A stretch of 64,000 nucleotides of DNA from Candidatus Magnetocorallium paracelense (GCA_029001845.1 JAREWP010000053.1:19100-83099); one strand, 5' to 3'. Positions 24,328 to 33,314 are shown, numbered from the stretch's first letter. Notes: generated from the sequence alone by a model not told the origin. A program made the numbers and translations.

Positions 24328-25533
24328 ATGATAGAAAACGACAGGCATAAAATACTGGTAGTTGAAGATTCTAATTTCATAAGAAATTTACTGGTCAAGA
24401 GTCTCCGGGAACATTATGATGTTTTAGTAGCCGGCAATGGAGAGGAAGCATTAGCCATCGCTTTTAAAGAACTCCCCAAGCTCATATTACTTGATATTGT
24501 AATGCCATTAATGGATGGTTATGAGGTTTGCCGCAGACTCAAAGCGAGTTTAGAAACAAAAAATATTCCTGTTGTATTTATAACTTCTATGGATGAAGAG
24601 CAAGATGAGGCCAAAGGGCTTGCCATAGGAGCCATCGATTATATAACCAAACCTTTCAGCGAAGCGATTGTCCTGGCAAGGGTGAGAAATCATGTTGAAA
24701 GAGAAATGATGGAAAGTCAGTTGATTCAATCCTCTAAGTTGGCCTCCATCGGTCTTCTTGCCTCAGGCATTGCCCATGAGATCAACAACCCCTTGGGCTT
24801 TGTAAAATCCAATATAGGAAATTTAGATAAGTTTGCCGGTAAACTCATATCTTTTACCAATAAGATTACGAATATGCTGGAGAATTATGATATTCCCCAG
24901 AGAATTAAGGATGAAATAAACGCTGAAAAAGAACAGATAAACTACGGTTATATAACAAAAAGAATGGATGATATGCTCAAAAGTTCAAAAGATGGCGTTG
25001 AAAGAATAAAAAAGATAGTTGCAGACCTGAAATCGTTTTCCAGAGTAGATGCTGCTGAGGTCGATGAGGCTGATATTAACAGTTTACTGGACATTACTCT
25101 TAATATTCTCCATAACGAGCACAAAGATAGAATTACAATTAAAAAAGTTTATGGTGATATTCGGCCAATTAAGTGTTTTGTTTCAAAAATAAACCAGGTA
25201 TTATTGAACTTATTAATAAACGCCTGTCATGCCATTGAGAATGAAGGCGAGATACAGCTAAAAACCTTTGAAAAGGATGATGTTATAAATGTTGAAATCA
25301 GCGATACCGGCTCCGGCATACAACAAGAACATATGGATAAGCTCTTTAACCCTTTCTTTACAACAAAACCGGTGGGAGAGGGAACAGGCCTCGGGCTTTC
25401 TGTAAGCTATGGTATCATAAAACAACACAGTGGGATAATAAGCGTTAAAAGCGTCTTACACAAAGGCTCTACCTTTACTATTAAGCTCCCTTTAAATCCT
25501 GACCTTCTCAATCCGACAGAGATGGACACCTGA
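24328..25533 (+). CDS. REC-histidine kinase hybrid (receiver N-terminal)
   Basis: The 401-residue protein has a receiver domain (about 8-125; LLDIVMPLMDGYEVC phospho-Asp, TKPFS Lys). A short linker leads to an HisKA-like dimerisation helix (SIGLLASGIAHEINNPLGFV, phospho-His) and a HATPase domain with N box NLLINACHAIE, ISDTGSGI and GEGTGLGLSVSYG. No membrane segment or PAS domain is present, so it is cytoplasmic. It probably transfers phosphate in response to its own receiver state. It is isolated from other coding genes by repeat islands on both sides. Confidence 0.92.
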   Translation: MIENDRHKILVVEDSNFIRNLLVKSLREHYDVLVAGNGEEALAIAFKELPKLILLDIVMPLMDGYEVCRRLKASLETKNIPVVFITSMDEEQDEAKGLAIGAIDYITKPFSEAIVLARVRNHVEREMMESQLIQSSKLASIGLLASGIAHEINNPLGFVKSNIGNLDKFAGKLISFTNKITNMLENYDIPQRIKDEINAEKEQINYGYITKRMDDMLKSSKDGVERIKKIVADLKSFSRVDAAEVDEADINSLLDITLNILHNEHKDRITIKKVYGDIRPIKCFVSKINQVLLNLLINACHAIENEGEIQLKTFEKDDVINVEISDTGSGIQQEHMDKLFNPFFTTKPVGEGTGLGLSVSYGIIKQHSGIISVKSVLHKGSTFTIKLPLNPDLLNPTEMDT

Positions 25534-25580
25534 ACTTCAATACCATTCACTTAAAGAGCAAATTCAACTCATATATACTT

Positions 25581-25673
25581 TGAATATCGAATATCGAACA
25601 GGGAATGTCGAATTATGAAGTTCTTTCCTTCGATATTCATTATGACCTGTTCTACATTCGATATTTTCTTCCT
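25581..25673. repeat. Family G imperfect inverted repeat
   Basis: GAATATCGAATATCGAACAG at 25581-25600 is mirrored by CTGTTCTACATTCGATATTT at 25648-25667. AATGTCGAATTATGAAG pairs more loosely with the TTCCTTCGATATTCATTATG arm between them. It forms a long imperfect hairpin with no coding content. Confidence 0.6.
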
Positions 25674-25804
25674 TGAGTTAAGGCTTATGCCCTCACCCCC
25701 CTTAGAAGTTGACCATCTCCCACATTTATTACCGATTTTTGACTCACCCCTACGTTTAATGTAAACAACAAGCGGTTGCAATAAAAAAGCCGACAACTTG
25801 TTAT

Positions 25805-25932
25805 TACTACAGCGACACTTTATATTAATCGCTATTCAGGCAACAGGCACAAGGCATAAGAAAAATCCGACCTTATGCCTTGTGCCTGTTGCCTTACCGG
25901 CTCGCTGTATATAACAAAGTGTCGCTGTAGTA
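25805..25932. repeat. Family C nested double hairpin
   Basis: Outer arms (TACTACAGCGACACTTT at 25805-25821 and its complement at 25916-25932) pair perfectly over 17 bp. Inside, a perfect 22-bp pair (25839-25860 with 25872-25893) surrounds an 11-nt loop. The inner arm word CCTGTTGCCTTATGCCTTG recurs alone near 23390. The 128-bp unit resembles a MITE or REP-type double hairpin. Confidence 0.9.
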
Positions 25933-26082
25933 TTATTGACAACTGCTATTCGATATATTACAATCCATTTCTTCTGCACAATCAATACGTATAAATACTT
26001 ACAAAAAATACGCATTAATACCGATTTTTTTATCTAATATTTTAATTTATAATTTATAAGAATAATTTATATGTAAATATAA

Positions 26083-26193
26083 AAGGGGTGAAGCACCTTC
26101 CGGCGGAAGCGGGTCATGTTTGAGAAGGCGCAGCGAAGCGGAGCCTTCGAGTTTAGCCGATAAAGGCGGATGGTGCTTTGCTCCTTAAGTTAA
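26083..26193. repeat. Family B MITE-like element, copy B1
   Basis: It matches B2 (35088-35206) over its length, with GGTGAAGCACCTTCC, GCGGGTCAT, TTTGAGAAGGCGCAGCGAAG and the right end GGTGCTTTGCTCCTTAAGTTAA. The left end has lost its TTAACTTAA. The right terminal repeat runs into the methyltransferase gene and supplies its last codons and stop. Confidence 0.9.
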
Positions 26194-26868
26194 TGACATC
26201 GATCCGTAAATAAATACTTCATGTTTAACTAAACTGCCATTGAGAAGTTTTCTGTGTGTATAACATTGATTTTCAAGGCGTCGATAATGTTGATCCATCC
26301 AGTTTAATATTTCCTTACGATGCTGCTCAGAAGGTTCTGAAAGCAGATTAAAAGCAACATATGCCTGTTCTGACAACAAAGAGAGGTAATATTGATAGTC
26401 TTTCAATGTTAAGTGATTTGCTGCTCCGCAAATTAACAGGCAGTTTATGTTTTGTTCTTTTAATTGAGACAAATCGTCATGATCCAGCAAAAAACATTTA
26501 TCATAAACATCGGGAGTATCACGCTCTAAAGCTGTAATTGCTTCTGTGATAATTTCAACGCCGGCAAGGTAATCTATAGTTAATTTACCACTGTTTTTTA
26601 ACTGCTTTCCCATCAGGCCGCTGCCACAGGCAATATCAGCGATTCTTAAAGGCAAATTTGAGGGGATAAATGAATGCAATAAATGTTCAATTGCCTCGTA
26701 TACCTTGCAGTCCAGCAGTTCGACAATCAAATGTCGATAAAGATGGGGATACTTATATAAAACACTATAATCCCAAATATGGAATTTTTTGTCGGTTCCA
26801 TCAGCAAATTCCACTCTAAAAATCTCATCCCCCTGTCGATCGGATTTGATTTGACTAATTTTATACAT
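26185..26868 (-). CDS. SAM-dependent class I methyltransferase
   Basis: The 227-residue protein has motif I IADIACGSGLMGKQL (about 76-90), then the strand ending AGVEIITEA (acidic loop for ribose) and CLLICGAANHLTL as the motif IV region. The N-terminal 60 residues are unassigned. The substrate is unknown; the lack of an NPPY motif argues against N-methylation of Gln or adenine. The final codons and TAA lie in the terminal repeat of MITE copy B1, so the C-terminus was altered or the element inserted at the 3' end. It lies 60 nt after a second methyltransferase on the same strand. Confidence 0.82.
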   Translation of the reverse strand: MYKISQIKSDRQGDEIFRVEFADGTDKKFHIWDYSVLYKYPHLYRHLIVELLDCKVYEAIEHLLHSFIPSNLPLRIADIACGSGLMGKQLKNSGKLTIDYLAGVEIITEAITALERDTPDVYDKCFLLDHDDLSQLKEQNINCLLICGAANHLTLKDYQYYLSLLSEQAYVAFNLLSEPSEQHRKEILNWMDQHYRRLENQCYTHRKLLNGSLVKHEVFIYGSMSLT

Positions 26869-26928
26869 TAATTAAATATCTCGATTTTCTGTTGTTGTAA
26901 AAACTCAGGATCATATATCTTGGATAAA

Positions 26929-27633
26929 TCATTTTTTCCTGAACTCTAAGTTGTAAATTTTTTTATACCATTGCCCGTCTTTTTTGGTAATCTCACGCTG
27001 TCGGCGTTCCTCGTGAGGCATAATTACAACGGATGGATAAAAAATTTCTCTCAAAACAACAGTTTTATAGTACTTTTTTTCTGCAATCAATCCCTGGCGC
27101 CCGACGTTTTCTAATAAATCATCAACTAATAAGACAGATGACATACCCAAGTACGCCTTCGTATGCGGGGGTAAATACTCGACCAGCCACTCTATAAATT
27201 GATCAATCAAAAGTCGACCATTTGTTCCGCCATCGCGAAAGATACGTTCACATCTATCGCTAAATTGCTCAATCTCCACCATTGCACCCGGTAATTGGGG
27301 GGGATTAAAGGAAATTGCATCCACTTGATATTGGGTTAGAACGATTTCCTTAAAAGGCATCTTCAGAAGCCGATAATTGGATTCAGGAATCTGATGGCGC
27401 TGCAGATTACGTTGAGTTAATTTAATAGCGTCTTCCTGGATATCGTTAAAATAGACGATCTTACTTCCATTTAATAAAGCATATAAACCTACAATACCAC
27501 TGCCACAACCTATATCCAGCAAACGTTCAGGTGGTTCTAAAGCCAGAGCTTCACACATAACCTTACTGAAAGGCGTTTTATCGGGAATTCCTTTGCTTCT
27601 AAAAAGCTGAACCTCGTCGAATTGTACAGCCAA
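26929..27633 (-). CDS. Methyltransferase of the PrmC/HemK-like class (NPPQ motif)
   Basis: The roughly 234-residue protein has motif I LLDIGCGSGIVGLYAL, the strand KIVYFNDIQEDAI and motif IV SFNPPQLPG. This NPPY-like motif is seen in N5-glutamine and other amino-group methyltransferases. An N-terminal FDEVQLFRSKGIPDKTPFSKVM segment replaces the PrmC helical domain, so a release-factor target is not assured. The TTG at 27633 is preferred because AGGAG lies 8 nt before it; the GTG at 27642 is too close. It is probably co-transcribed with the downstream methyltransferase, and their reactions may be sequential. Confidence 0.8.
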   Translation of the reverse strand: MAVQFDEVQLFRSKGIPDKTPFSKVMCEALALEPPERLLDIGCGSGIVGLYALLNGSKIVYFNDIQEDAIKLTQRNLQRHQIPESNYRLLKMPFKEIVLTQYQVDAISFNPPQLPGAMVEIEQFSDRCERIFRDGGTNGRLLIDQFIEWLVEYLPPHTKAYLGMSSVLLVDDLLENVGRQGLIAEKKYYKTVVLREIFYPSVVIMPHEERRQREITKKDGQWYKKIYNLEFRKK

Positions 27634-27644
27634 AACAATCACTC

Positions 27645-27797
27645 CTAAAACAGCTGTCAGCAGTCAGCCTTCAGCTAAGGAAAGAATTGATGTTATGCCA
27701 ATAATAAGCTTCACCTTATGGGGGAATCTGTTTTGAACCGTAAAGTTTTGCAATGAAAGAGCTGACAGATGATGGCTGACAGCTAAATGCTGTTTTA
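27645..27797. repeat. Family H inverted repeat
   Basis: Left arm AAACAGCTGTCAGCAGTCAG (from 27648) and a right arm ending GGCTGACAGCTAAATGCTG are inverted versions of the repeat at 2081-2110. They enclose about 80 bp of AT-rich sequence. The unit lies between the methyltransferase and GGDEF-EAL genes. Confidence 0.65.
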
Positions 27798-27806
27798 GGA
27801 ATGGAT

Positions 27807-30800
27807 TCAAGTTTTATCTCTTTTCAACCAAGACAAAACCGATTGAAATCTCTCTTTATTTTTTATAAACTCGATAAATTCATCCAAAGGCAGCGGTTTG
27901 CTGAAGAGGTATCCCTGAACTTCATCACATTTCAGGGAGTGTAAAAATTTTAACTGGTTCACTGTTTCCACTCCTTCTGCGATAACCTTCATTTTCAGAT
28001 TGTGAGCCATGGCTATGATCGTCGTGACAATCGTTTCATCGTCAGGATCATCCGGTAAATCCTTAATAAAGGAGCGATCGATTTTAAGTTTTTTTATTGG
28101 AAGATGCTTTAAATAACTTAAAGAGGAATAACCGGTTCCAAAGTCATCAATTGACAATTCAACCCCCATGCTATTGAACTCTTTAAGTGTATGTACCGTA
28201 TTTTCGACGTTTTCCATGCATATGCTTTCAGTCAGTTCAAGCTCAAGATGTTCAGGTTTAAGCCCTGCTTCAAAGAGGATGCGCGCTACCAGTTCCATAA
28301 GGTTTTCCTGCCGTATAAACTGACACAATGACATATTCACTGCAACCTTTATCGGCGGGACCCCCTTGTTTTGCAAATATTTATTATCTTTACAGGCCTG
28401 ATGGAGCACCCACTCGCCTATGGGGATGATCAGGCAGGTTTCCTCGGCAAGGGGAATAAATCTGTCAGGCAGTATGATTCCCTTTTCAGGCTCCACCCAG
28501 CGAATTAAAGCTTCCATTCCCACGATCTCTCCTGTAAACAGATCGATTTGCGGCTGATAATGGAGCACAAACTCCTCTTTTTGCAGCGCCCCTTTCAGGG
28601 AGTTCTCCATTTCGATTCTCTCGTATAGCGCCGTGTTCATTTCAGCTGAAAAAAATCTGTAATTGTTGCCTGCCGCGGCCTTTGCCTGATACATGGCAAT
28701 ATCGGCGTTTTTAATAAGAGTGTTATTGTCCGTTCCGTCCTGGGGACAGATACTGATTCCGATACTTGTCGTTACTGTACAGCTTATCTCTCCCAGCAGA
28801 TAAGGCGTGTTTAATGAATCAATGATTTTTTTGGCGATATAAGTCGCCTCTTCGGGTTTACCGATATTGGTCAAAATGATTGTAAATTCATCGCCGCTCA
28901 TTCTCGCGACAGTATCTGTTTGTCTTAAACAGCGGGACAACCTGGAAGAGACCTCTTTTAGAAGAAAATCTCCTGTTTCGTGTCCCATTGTATCGTTTAT
29001 GCATTTAAAATTATCGAGGTCCAGATAGAGTAATGCAAAGGTTTCACTATAACGTTTCGAATGTCTTATCGCCTGAGTTAATCGGTCAAAAAACAATACT
29101 CTGTTGGGAAGTCCTGTTAAGGTGTCGAAATTGGCCAGATATTCAAGTCTCTCTTCGGATCTCTTCCTCTCCACAATTCCGGCGATTGTATTTGCTACGG
29201 CATTTAAAAAATCTTCTTCAAGGGGGGTTCTCCGATGGCCTGTTTTTACATAAAGATTGATGACACCTAAAACTTTTTTTCTTGATTTAACGGGCACACA
29301 GTAATGACCGTGAGGCGTAATTCCGTTAAAAGTAATGACATGTTGCTCATCCATACAGTTTTTAAAAACAACCTCTCCCGTCATTGCACTCTGACCGCAC
29401 AAACACTTGCCAAAGGGTATGCTCTTACACTTTACAAGAAGTTCTTTATGCATACCTCTGTGCACTATCAAATCCAGTCTCTTACTGTTTCCCTCCCTTA
29501 GAAATATGCACCCCTTGGACTCCACTTCAAACCACGGCGCCGATATCATGAGATCTAAAATTTTCCCCAACTGTTCGAACAGAGTTATCGGTTCCAGCGA
29601 TATATGGAGTATTGAGTTAATAACACTTTGAATTAGATAATTATTTTGAATTTCGACTTCCGACTCTTTACGCTTTGATATATCTCGAATTATCCCGGTA
29701 AAGTAGGTATGCCCCTTGCTCTGCCATCTCGATAACGACAGTTCTATGGAGAACTCTTGACCTCCTTTTTTTAGTCCTGTAATCTCTATTGTCTTGCCAA
29801 GCAGCTTCGAGGGATTACCGGCAACGGCTCTCTCTAATCCCTCGACATGGGCTTTTCGATATTTCTCAGGGATAATTTTGGTAAGCAGCTCCTCCTTTAC
29901 CTCGGAATATGAATATTCGAAAATCGCTTCGGCCCCCTGATTCCATGAAACGATTTTACCTTTGCTGTCTATCGTTACAATTGCATCCTGTGCCGTTTCC
30001 ACAAGAGATCTGTATCGATTTTCGCTTTCCGTCAGATTCTCTTCGAGCTCTTTGCTCTTCGTAATGTCTCTTATTACTCCCGATATCCCGGCCACATAAT
30101 TCAGTGAGTCATCAGGTTTAGTATCTGTAAGATGATTGATATTTTCCGGCAGATTGTGCTCGTATAAAAGAGAGCAGTTGACGTCGGCAAAAATAAAGTT
30201 AACTCCTGAAGCTTTCGTCCTGTCAGTCTTTCTCAGGATTCTTACCTGAAAACCGATTTCCGGAGACTTTGCTTCAAGCTCTTTTCTGCTACTGCTATTC
30301 TGAATGTGATCTATACAATAGCCCGTTTTATCCAGATCCTCGGGATGGATTAATATGCTGAAATGATACCCCCTTAATTCCTCCGGTTCATAACCAAGTT
30401 GACGGACAGCTTCGTTAATATATGTTATGATACCCTGGTTATTAAGACGGTATACGATATCGGGAAGGGTCTCCATCAGTTTATACAATCTTTCTTCCGA
30501 CGCCTTTAATTCGACCGCTTTTTTTCTGACCATTTTATCAAGGTTTTTATTAAGCAATCTCAGTTCATTTTGTGTTTCATGGAGCTCTCTGTTTTGTTCG
30601 ATTGTATTTTCGTATGTTGACAGAAGGAGTTTAATTATCTGCCCGATGTCTGCTTTGACTTCATATTTATCGTTATCCGAGAAAATTTCAATAGAGCTGT
30701 CGTTAACAACAATTTCTTTATGATCCTCACCCGATATCAGGGACTCGACTATTTTCAACAGATGTTTTTCGTTATATGGCTTGGCTATATAAGCATCTGC

Positions 30801-31097
30801 ACGGGTATTCAGAGACATGGCGATCTCTTTGATTCCGATTAATCTGGTGAGCAGCACAACTGCGATGTTTTGTAAGGAAATGTTCTCCTTAAGTTTCCTG
30901 CACAGCTCGTAACCGTCCATCCCGGGCATCGATATATCGCTGATAACCAAATTGGGGGTCCATTCATGGGCGGCTTCAAGGGCCTCAATACCGTTTTTCG
31001 CTATTGTGACACGATACCCTTGGCCAACCAACAGGCGCCTGAGCAATTCGGCCTGAACGGCGCTGTCTTCTACTATCAGTATCTCTTTATTTTTCAT
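27807..31097 (-). CDS. REC-PAS-PAS-GAF-GGDEF-EAL c-di-GMP turnover protein
   Basis: The 1096-residue protein has a receiver (about 5-125, SDISMPGMDGYE), a coiled coil (about 160-200), PAS1 (205-330), PAS2 (350-480, SRYRS-type entry), GAF (490-655), GGDEF (665-825) and EAL (840-1085). The cyclase motif is RMSGDEF near 735, with Ser for the first Gly, which may retain activity. The EAL domain keeps EALIRW, NMSLCQF, ELTES, DDFGTGYSSL, KIDRSFI and EGVET, so phosphodiesterase activity is expected. The GAF carries FGKCLCG and GHYC cysteines, as in the HD-GYP protein at 2252. It is the last gene of the REC-CheC-kinase unit, whose kinase may phosphorylate it. Confidence 0.94.
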   Translation of the reverse strand: MKNKEILIVEDSAVQAELLRRLLVGQGYRVTIAKNGIEALEAAHEWTPNLVISDISMPGMDGYELCRKLKENISLQNIAVVLLTRLIGIKEIAMSLNTRADAYIAKPYNEKHLLKIVESLISGEDHKEIVVNDSSIEIFSDNDKYEVKADIGQIIKLLLSTYENTIEQNRELHETQNELRLLNKNLDKMVRKKAVELKASEERLYKLMETLPDIVYRLNNQGIITYINEAVRQLGYEPEELRGYHFSILIHPEDLDKTGYCIDHIQNSSSRKELEAKSPEIGFQVRILRKTDRTKASGVNFIFADVNCSLLYEHNLPENINHLTDTKPDDSLNYVAGISGVIRDITKSKELEENLTESENRYRSLVETAQDAIVTIDSKGKIVSWNQGAEAIFEYSYSEVKEELLTKIIPEKYRKAHVEGLERAVAGNPSKLLGKTIEITGLKKGGQEFSIELSLSRWQSKGHTYFTGIIRDISKRKESEVEIQNNYLIQSVINSILHISLEPITLFEQLGKILDLMISAPWFEVESKGCIFLREGNSKRLDLIVHRGMHKELLVKCKSIPFGKCLCGQSAMTGEVVFKNCMDEQHVITFNGITPHGHYCVPVKSRKKVLGVINLYVKTGHRRTPLEEDFLNAVANTIAGIVERKRSEERLEYLANFDTLTGLPNRVLFFDRLTQAIRHSKRYSETFALLYLDLDNFKCINDTMGHETGDFLLKEVSSRLSRCLRQTDTVARMSGDEFTIILTNIGKPEEATYIAKKIIDSLNTPYLLGEISCTVTTSIGISICPQDGTDNNTLIKNADIAMYQAKAAAGNNYRFFSAEMNTALYERIEMENSLKGALQKEEFVLHYQPQIDLFTGEIVGMEALIRWVEPEKGIILPDRFIPLAEETCLIIPIGEWVLHQACKDNKYLQNKGVPPIKVAVNMSLCQFIRQENLMELVARILFEAGLKPEHLELELTESICMENVENTVHTLKEFNSMGVELSIDDFGTGYSSLSYLKHLPIKKLKIDRSFIKDLPDDPDDETIVTTIIAMAHNLKMKVIAEGVETVNQLKFLHSLKCDEVQGYLFSKPLPLDEFIEFIKNKERFQSVLSWLKRDKT

Positions 31098-31130
31098 TCC
31101 AAATCCTGCCTGAATACAGGCGTAATGTTG

Positions 31131-32354
31131 TCATACATCTGTAAATAACTCTATTGTGAACTGCACGCCGTTTTTTTGATTGTCTGCATACAGCCTGCCG
31201 TTCATATGTTTTTCAATAATGATCTTAGACATATATAAACCGATTCCGGTCCCTTCCGCCATATTCTTCGTGGTAAAGTATGGCTCGAATATCCTGTCTA
31301 TGATCTCTGCAGGGATACTCTTGCCGGTATTATGAATTTTTATAATTATTTTGTCACGTTCCTCTAAAAGATTTATCAAAATATCACCATCATCCTTACC
31401 TAAGAGTCCCTCCTGCCTCGCTTCTAAAATTGCACTTCCCGCATTACTTAAAATGTTTACGACAACCTGCTTGAACTCATTTGGATAGCCTGTGACAGTT
31501 AATCCGCCCTTTGATTCGGAACTGATCATGATATTAATATTATTATGCTTGAGTTGAGCTTTTTGTATTGAAACAGCAGAGTTGACAGCCTGCATAATTA
31601 TAAAAGATTCCTTTTTCTTCGAAGGTTTGTAAAAGTCTCTGAAATCGTCTATTGTTTTTGACATAAACTGTATCTGATTTAACGATTCCTTAACTGTATT
31701 GTCAAAGTATTCTTTATCGAGCTCTCCGAATTCATATGCATCCTGAATATCCTGTATTATCAGACCCAGTGCATTTAAAGGCTGCCTCCATTGATGCGCT
31801 ATCGCTCCTATCATCTCCCCCATTGCCGCCAATTTTGATTGATGGATAATAAACTGCTCTGCCTGTTGGTGACTCTCTATCTCTTCCTTGACCCTTTGAT
31901 CGAGATGTTGGTTTAATTCTCTGTATTTTTTGAGGGTCCCCCTGTATCTCTCTATTGCTTCCGAGAGTGTAGTGACATCGTGCAGTATCAGCAAAAGATG
32001 AAATTCTCCTTTTTCGTTTGCAGGAATTCGGTTGATTACAGTAGACTGATACCTGAATCGGCCATCCGGTAAAGGCGCAGGTATCAAATACTTATGAATT
32101 TGTGGAGATAAAACTATTGGAATCCCGTTCTTTAATACCATCTTCATAAAGTCCGAATAACTTTGAGATAGAAAATGTGGAAAGTGAGACTCTATTACAG
32201 TTCCTACTATTTTATCCCTCGAAATTCCGGTCCATATCTCAAGCGTTTTATTCCAATAGAGTACTGTCATCTTTTTGTTTAAAACACAATGTCCTGCCGG
32301 ATGATAGTCGAAAAGGGCGTATCTTTCGTCAATAACTTCGAATTTATTCATCAT
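31131..32354 (-). CDS. PAS-containing cytoplasmic sensor histidine kinase
   Basis: The roughly 407-residue kinase has a PAS domain at about 15-130 (HPAGHCVLNKKMTVLYWN) and a coiled coil at about 135-175. The phospho-acceptor helix contains MGEMIGAIAHQWRQPLNAL; the H-Q-W-R-Q-P-L signature marks the HWE-neighbouring class common in anaerobic proteobacteria. The HATPase domain has NILSNAGSAILEA and EGTGIGLYMSK. No membrane helices. The tandem ATGs at 32354 and 32351 overlap the end of cheC, so it is translationally coupled to the phosphatase. Confidence 0.92.
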   Translation of the reverse strand: MMNKFEVIDERYALFDYHPAGHCVLNKKMTVLYWNKTLEIWTGISRDKIVGTVIESHFPHFLSQSYSDFMKMVLKNGIPIVLSPQIHKYLIPAPLPDGRFRYQSTVINRIPANEKGEFHLLLILHDVTTLSEAIERYRGTLKKYRELNQHLDQRVKEEIESHQQAEQFIIHQSKLAAMGEMIGAIAHQWRQPLNALGLIIQDIQDAYEFGELDKEYFDNTVKESLNQIQFMSKTIDDFRDFYKPSKKKESFIIMQAVNSAVSIQKAQLKHNNINIMISSESKGGLTVTGYPNEFKQVVVNILSNAGSAILEARQEGLLGKDDGDILINLLEERDKIIIKIHNTGKSIPAEIIDRIFEPYFTTKNMAEGTGIGLYMSKIIIEKHMNGRLYADNQKNGVQFTIELFTDV

Positions 32355-32943
32355 AGAGATCGTTAACGATCGACAATAATGTATCAACTGTATCGATACT
32401 TAAAATTACAAAAACATGACCCTCGATTTGCCCTTCATCCATTTGGAATACAGTTTTCATTACCATGACAATTTCTCCGAGGGAAATAAAGGTCTTCAAG
32501 ATATCAGCCAGATTTCCCTCAACATACAGTGGGTGCGAGAAGTCCAGTTCTATTTTTAAAACATTACACATCATCCCGATAACATTGTTGATCACGATAT
32601 TGCCGATCTCATTTAACGTTTCAGCCATTAGGCCGTCAATGGTGGAATCCTCAAAACTCTCTCCCGTAATACCGGAGACAAGCTTGACTGCGCTGTCTGC
32701 AGGAAAAACCAGTGAGGCAAGTCCGTTAAACTTTCCGTAAAACATAAGGTATACGCAAGATAGTTCATCAAATCCGTATTCATTCATCTTTTCCTCAAAC
32801 TCGTTAAAGGAGTAAAAGCCTATCTGCGGCACTTCAAGTTCGATATTTAACTTCAAAATTTTATGGAGAGCTCCGGATGCATGGCCTACGCCAACGTTAA
32901 CGATTTCCTGCAATGCATCGATCTGATCGTTTGTTAACAGCAT
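32344..32943 (-). CDS. cheC: CheC-type CheY-P phosphatase
   Basis: The 199-residue protein has both active-site helices of CheC: LQEIVNVGVGHASGAL near 11-26 and LNEIGNIVINNVIG near 112-125. Each carries the Glu-x-x-Asn pair needed for phospho-Asp hydrolysis. Its ATG shares TAATG with the stop of the upstream receiver gene and its end overlaps the kinase start. The receiver protein (32943-33314) is the obvious substrate. CheD, its usual partner, is not in the window. Confidence 0.92.
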   Translation of the reverse strand: MLLTNDQIDALQEIVNVGVGHASGALHKILKLNIELEVPQIGFYSFNEFEEKMNEYGFDELSCVYLMFYGKFNGLASLVFPADSAVKLVSGITGESFEDSTIDGLMAETLNEIGNIVINNVIGMMCNVLKIELDFSHPLYVEGNLADILKTFISLGEIVMVMKTVFQMDEGQIEGHVFVILSIDTVDTLLSIVNDLYDE

Positions 32944-33314
32944 TATTCTTTATTGTCTCCTTTCAGGAGATTTTCAATAATCGGCAGTAATTCGTCCCTC
33001 TCCTTTGGTTTGGTGATAACGACAGATGCACCGAGAGCATGGCATTCCTCTATTTTTGTCTTTTGCACATTTGCCGTAAAAACAATTACAGGGATATTAA
33101 TTTCTCTCTCTTTGAATATTTTAAGTACCTCAGTACCTTTCATCCCGGGCATCAACAAATCCAGTAAAACACAATCCGGGTTGCTATTTACGGCAGCCTC
33201 GATCCCCTCTTCACCACTTGAAGCCTCTATTACTTCGTATGAAGTATTATTCAGCATTCTCCTAACCTGGACTCTCGCCAGTTTTGAATCGTCGATTACT
33301 AAGATTTGCGCCAT
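32943..33314 (-). CDS. CheY-like single-domain response regulator
   Basis: The 123-residue receiver has the acidic pair in VIDDSK, phospho-Asp in CVLLDLLMPGMKG, conserved Thr in VIVFTANVQ and Lys in ITKPKERDELL. There is no output domain. It is first in a four-gene unit (receiver, CheC, PAS kinase, GGDEF-EAL), with a 1-nt overlap to cheC. It most likely carries phosphate from the PAS kinase to a motor, adaptor or the GGDEF-EAL protein, with CheC as its off-switch. Confidence 0.93.
   Translation of the reverse strand: MAQILVIDDSKLARVQVRRMLNNTSYEVIEASSGEEGIEAAVNSNPDCVLLDLLMPGMKGTEVLKIFKEREINIPVIVFTANVQKTKIEECHALGASVVITKPKERDELLPIIENLLKGDNKE

Larger units (their letters stand above)
25534..26184. 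repeat. 650-bp non-coding repeat island
   Basis: No gene is supported. Three structured units occur in order. An imperfect inverted pair of GAATATCGAATATCGAACAG type spans 25581-25673. A nested hairpin lies at 25805-25932. A family B MITE-like unit begins at 26083. AT-rich sequence (25940-26080) separates the last two. Confidence 0.8.

Noticed and set aside
23840..26200. CRISPR array
   Set aside because: Repeats here are paired inverted structures and single dispersed copies, without regular spacers and without cas genes.
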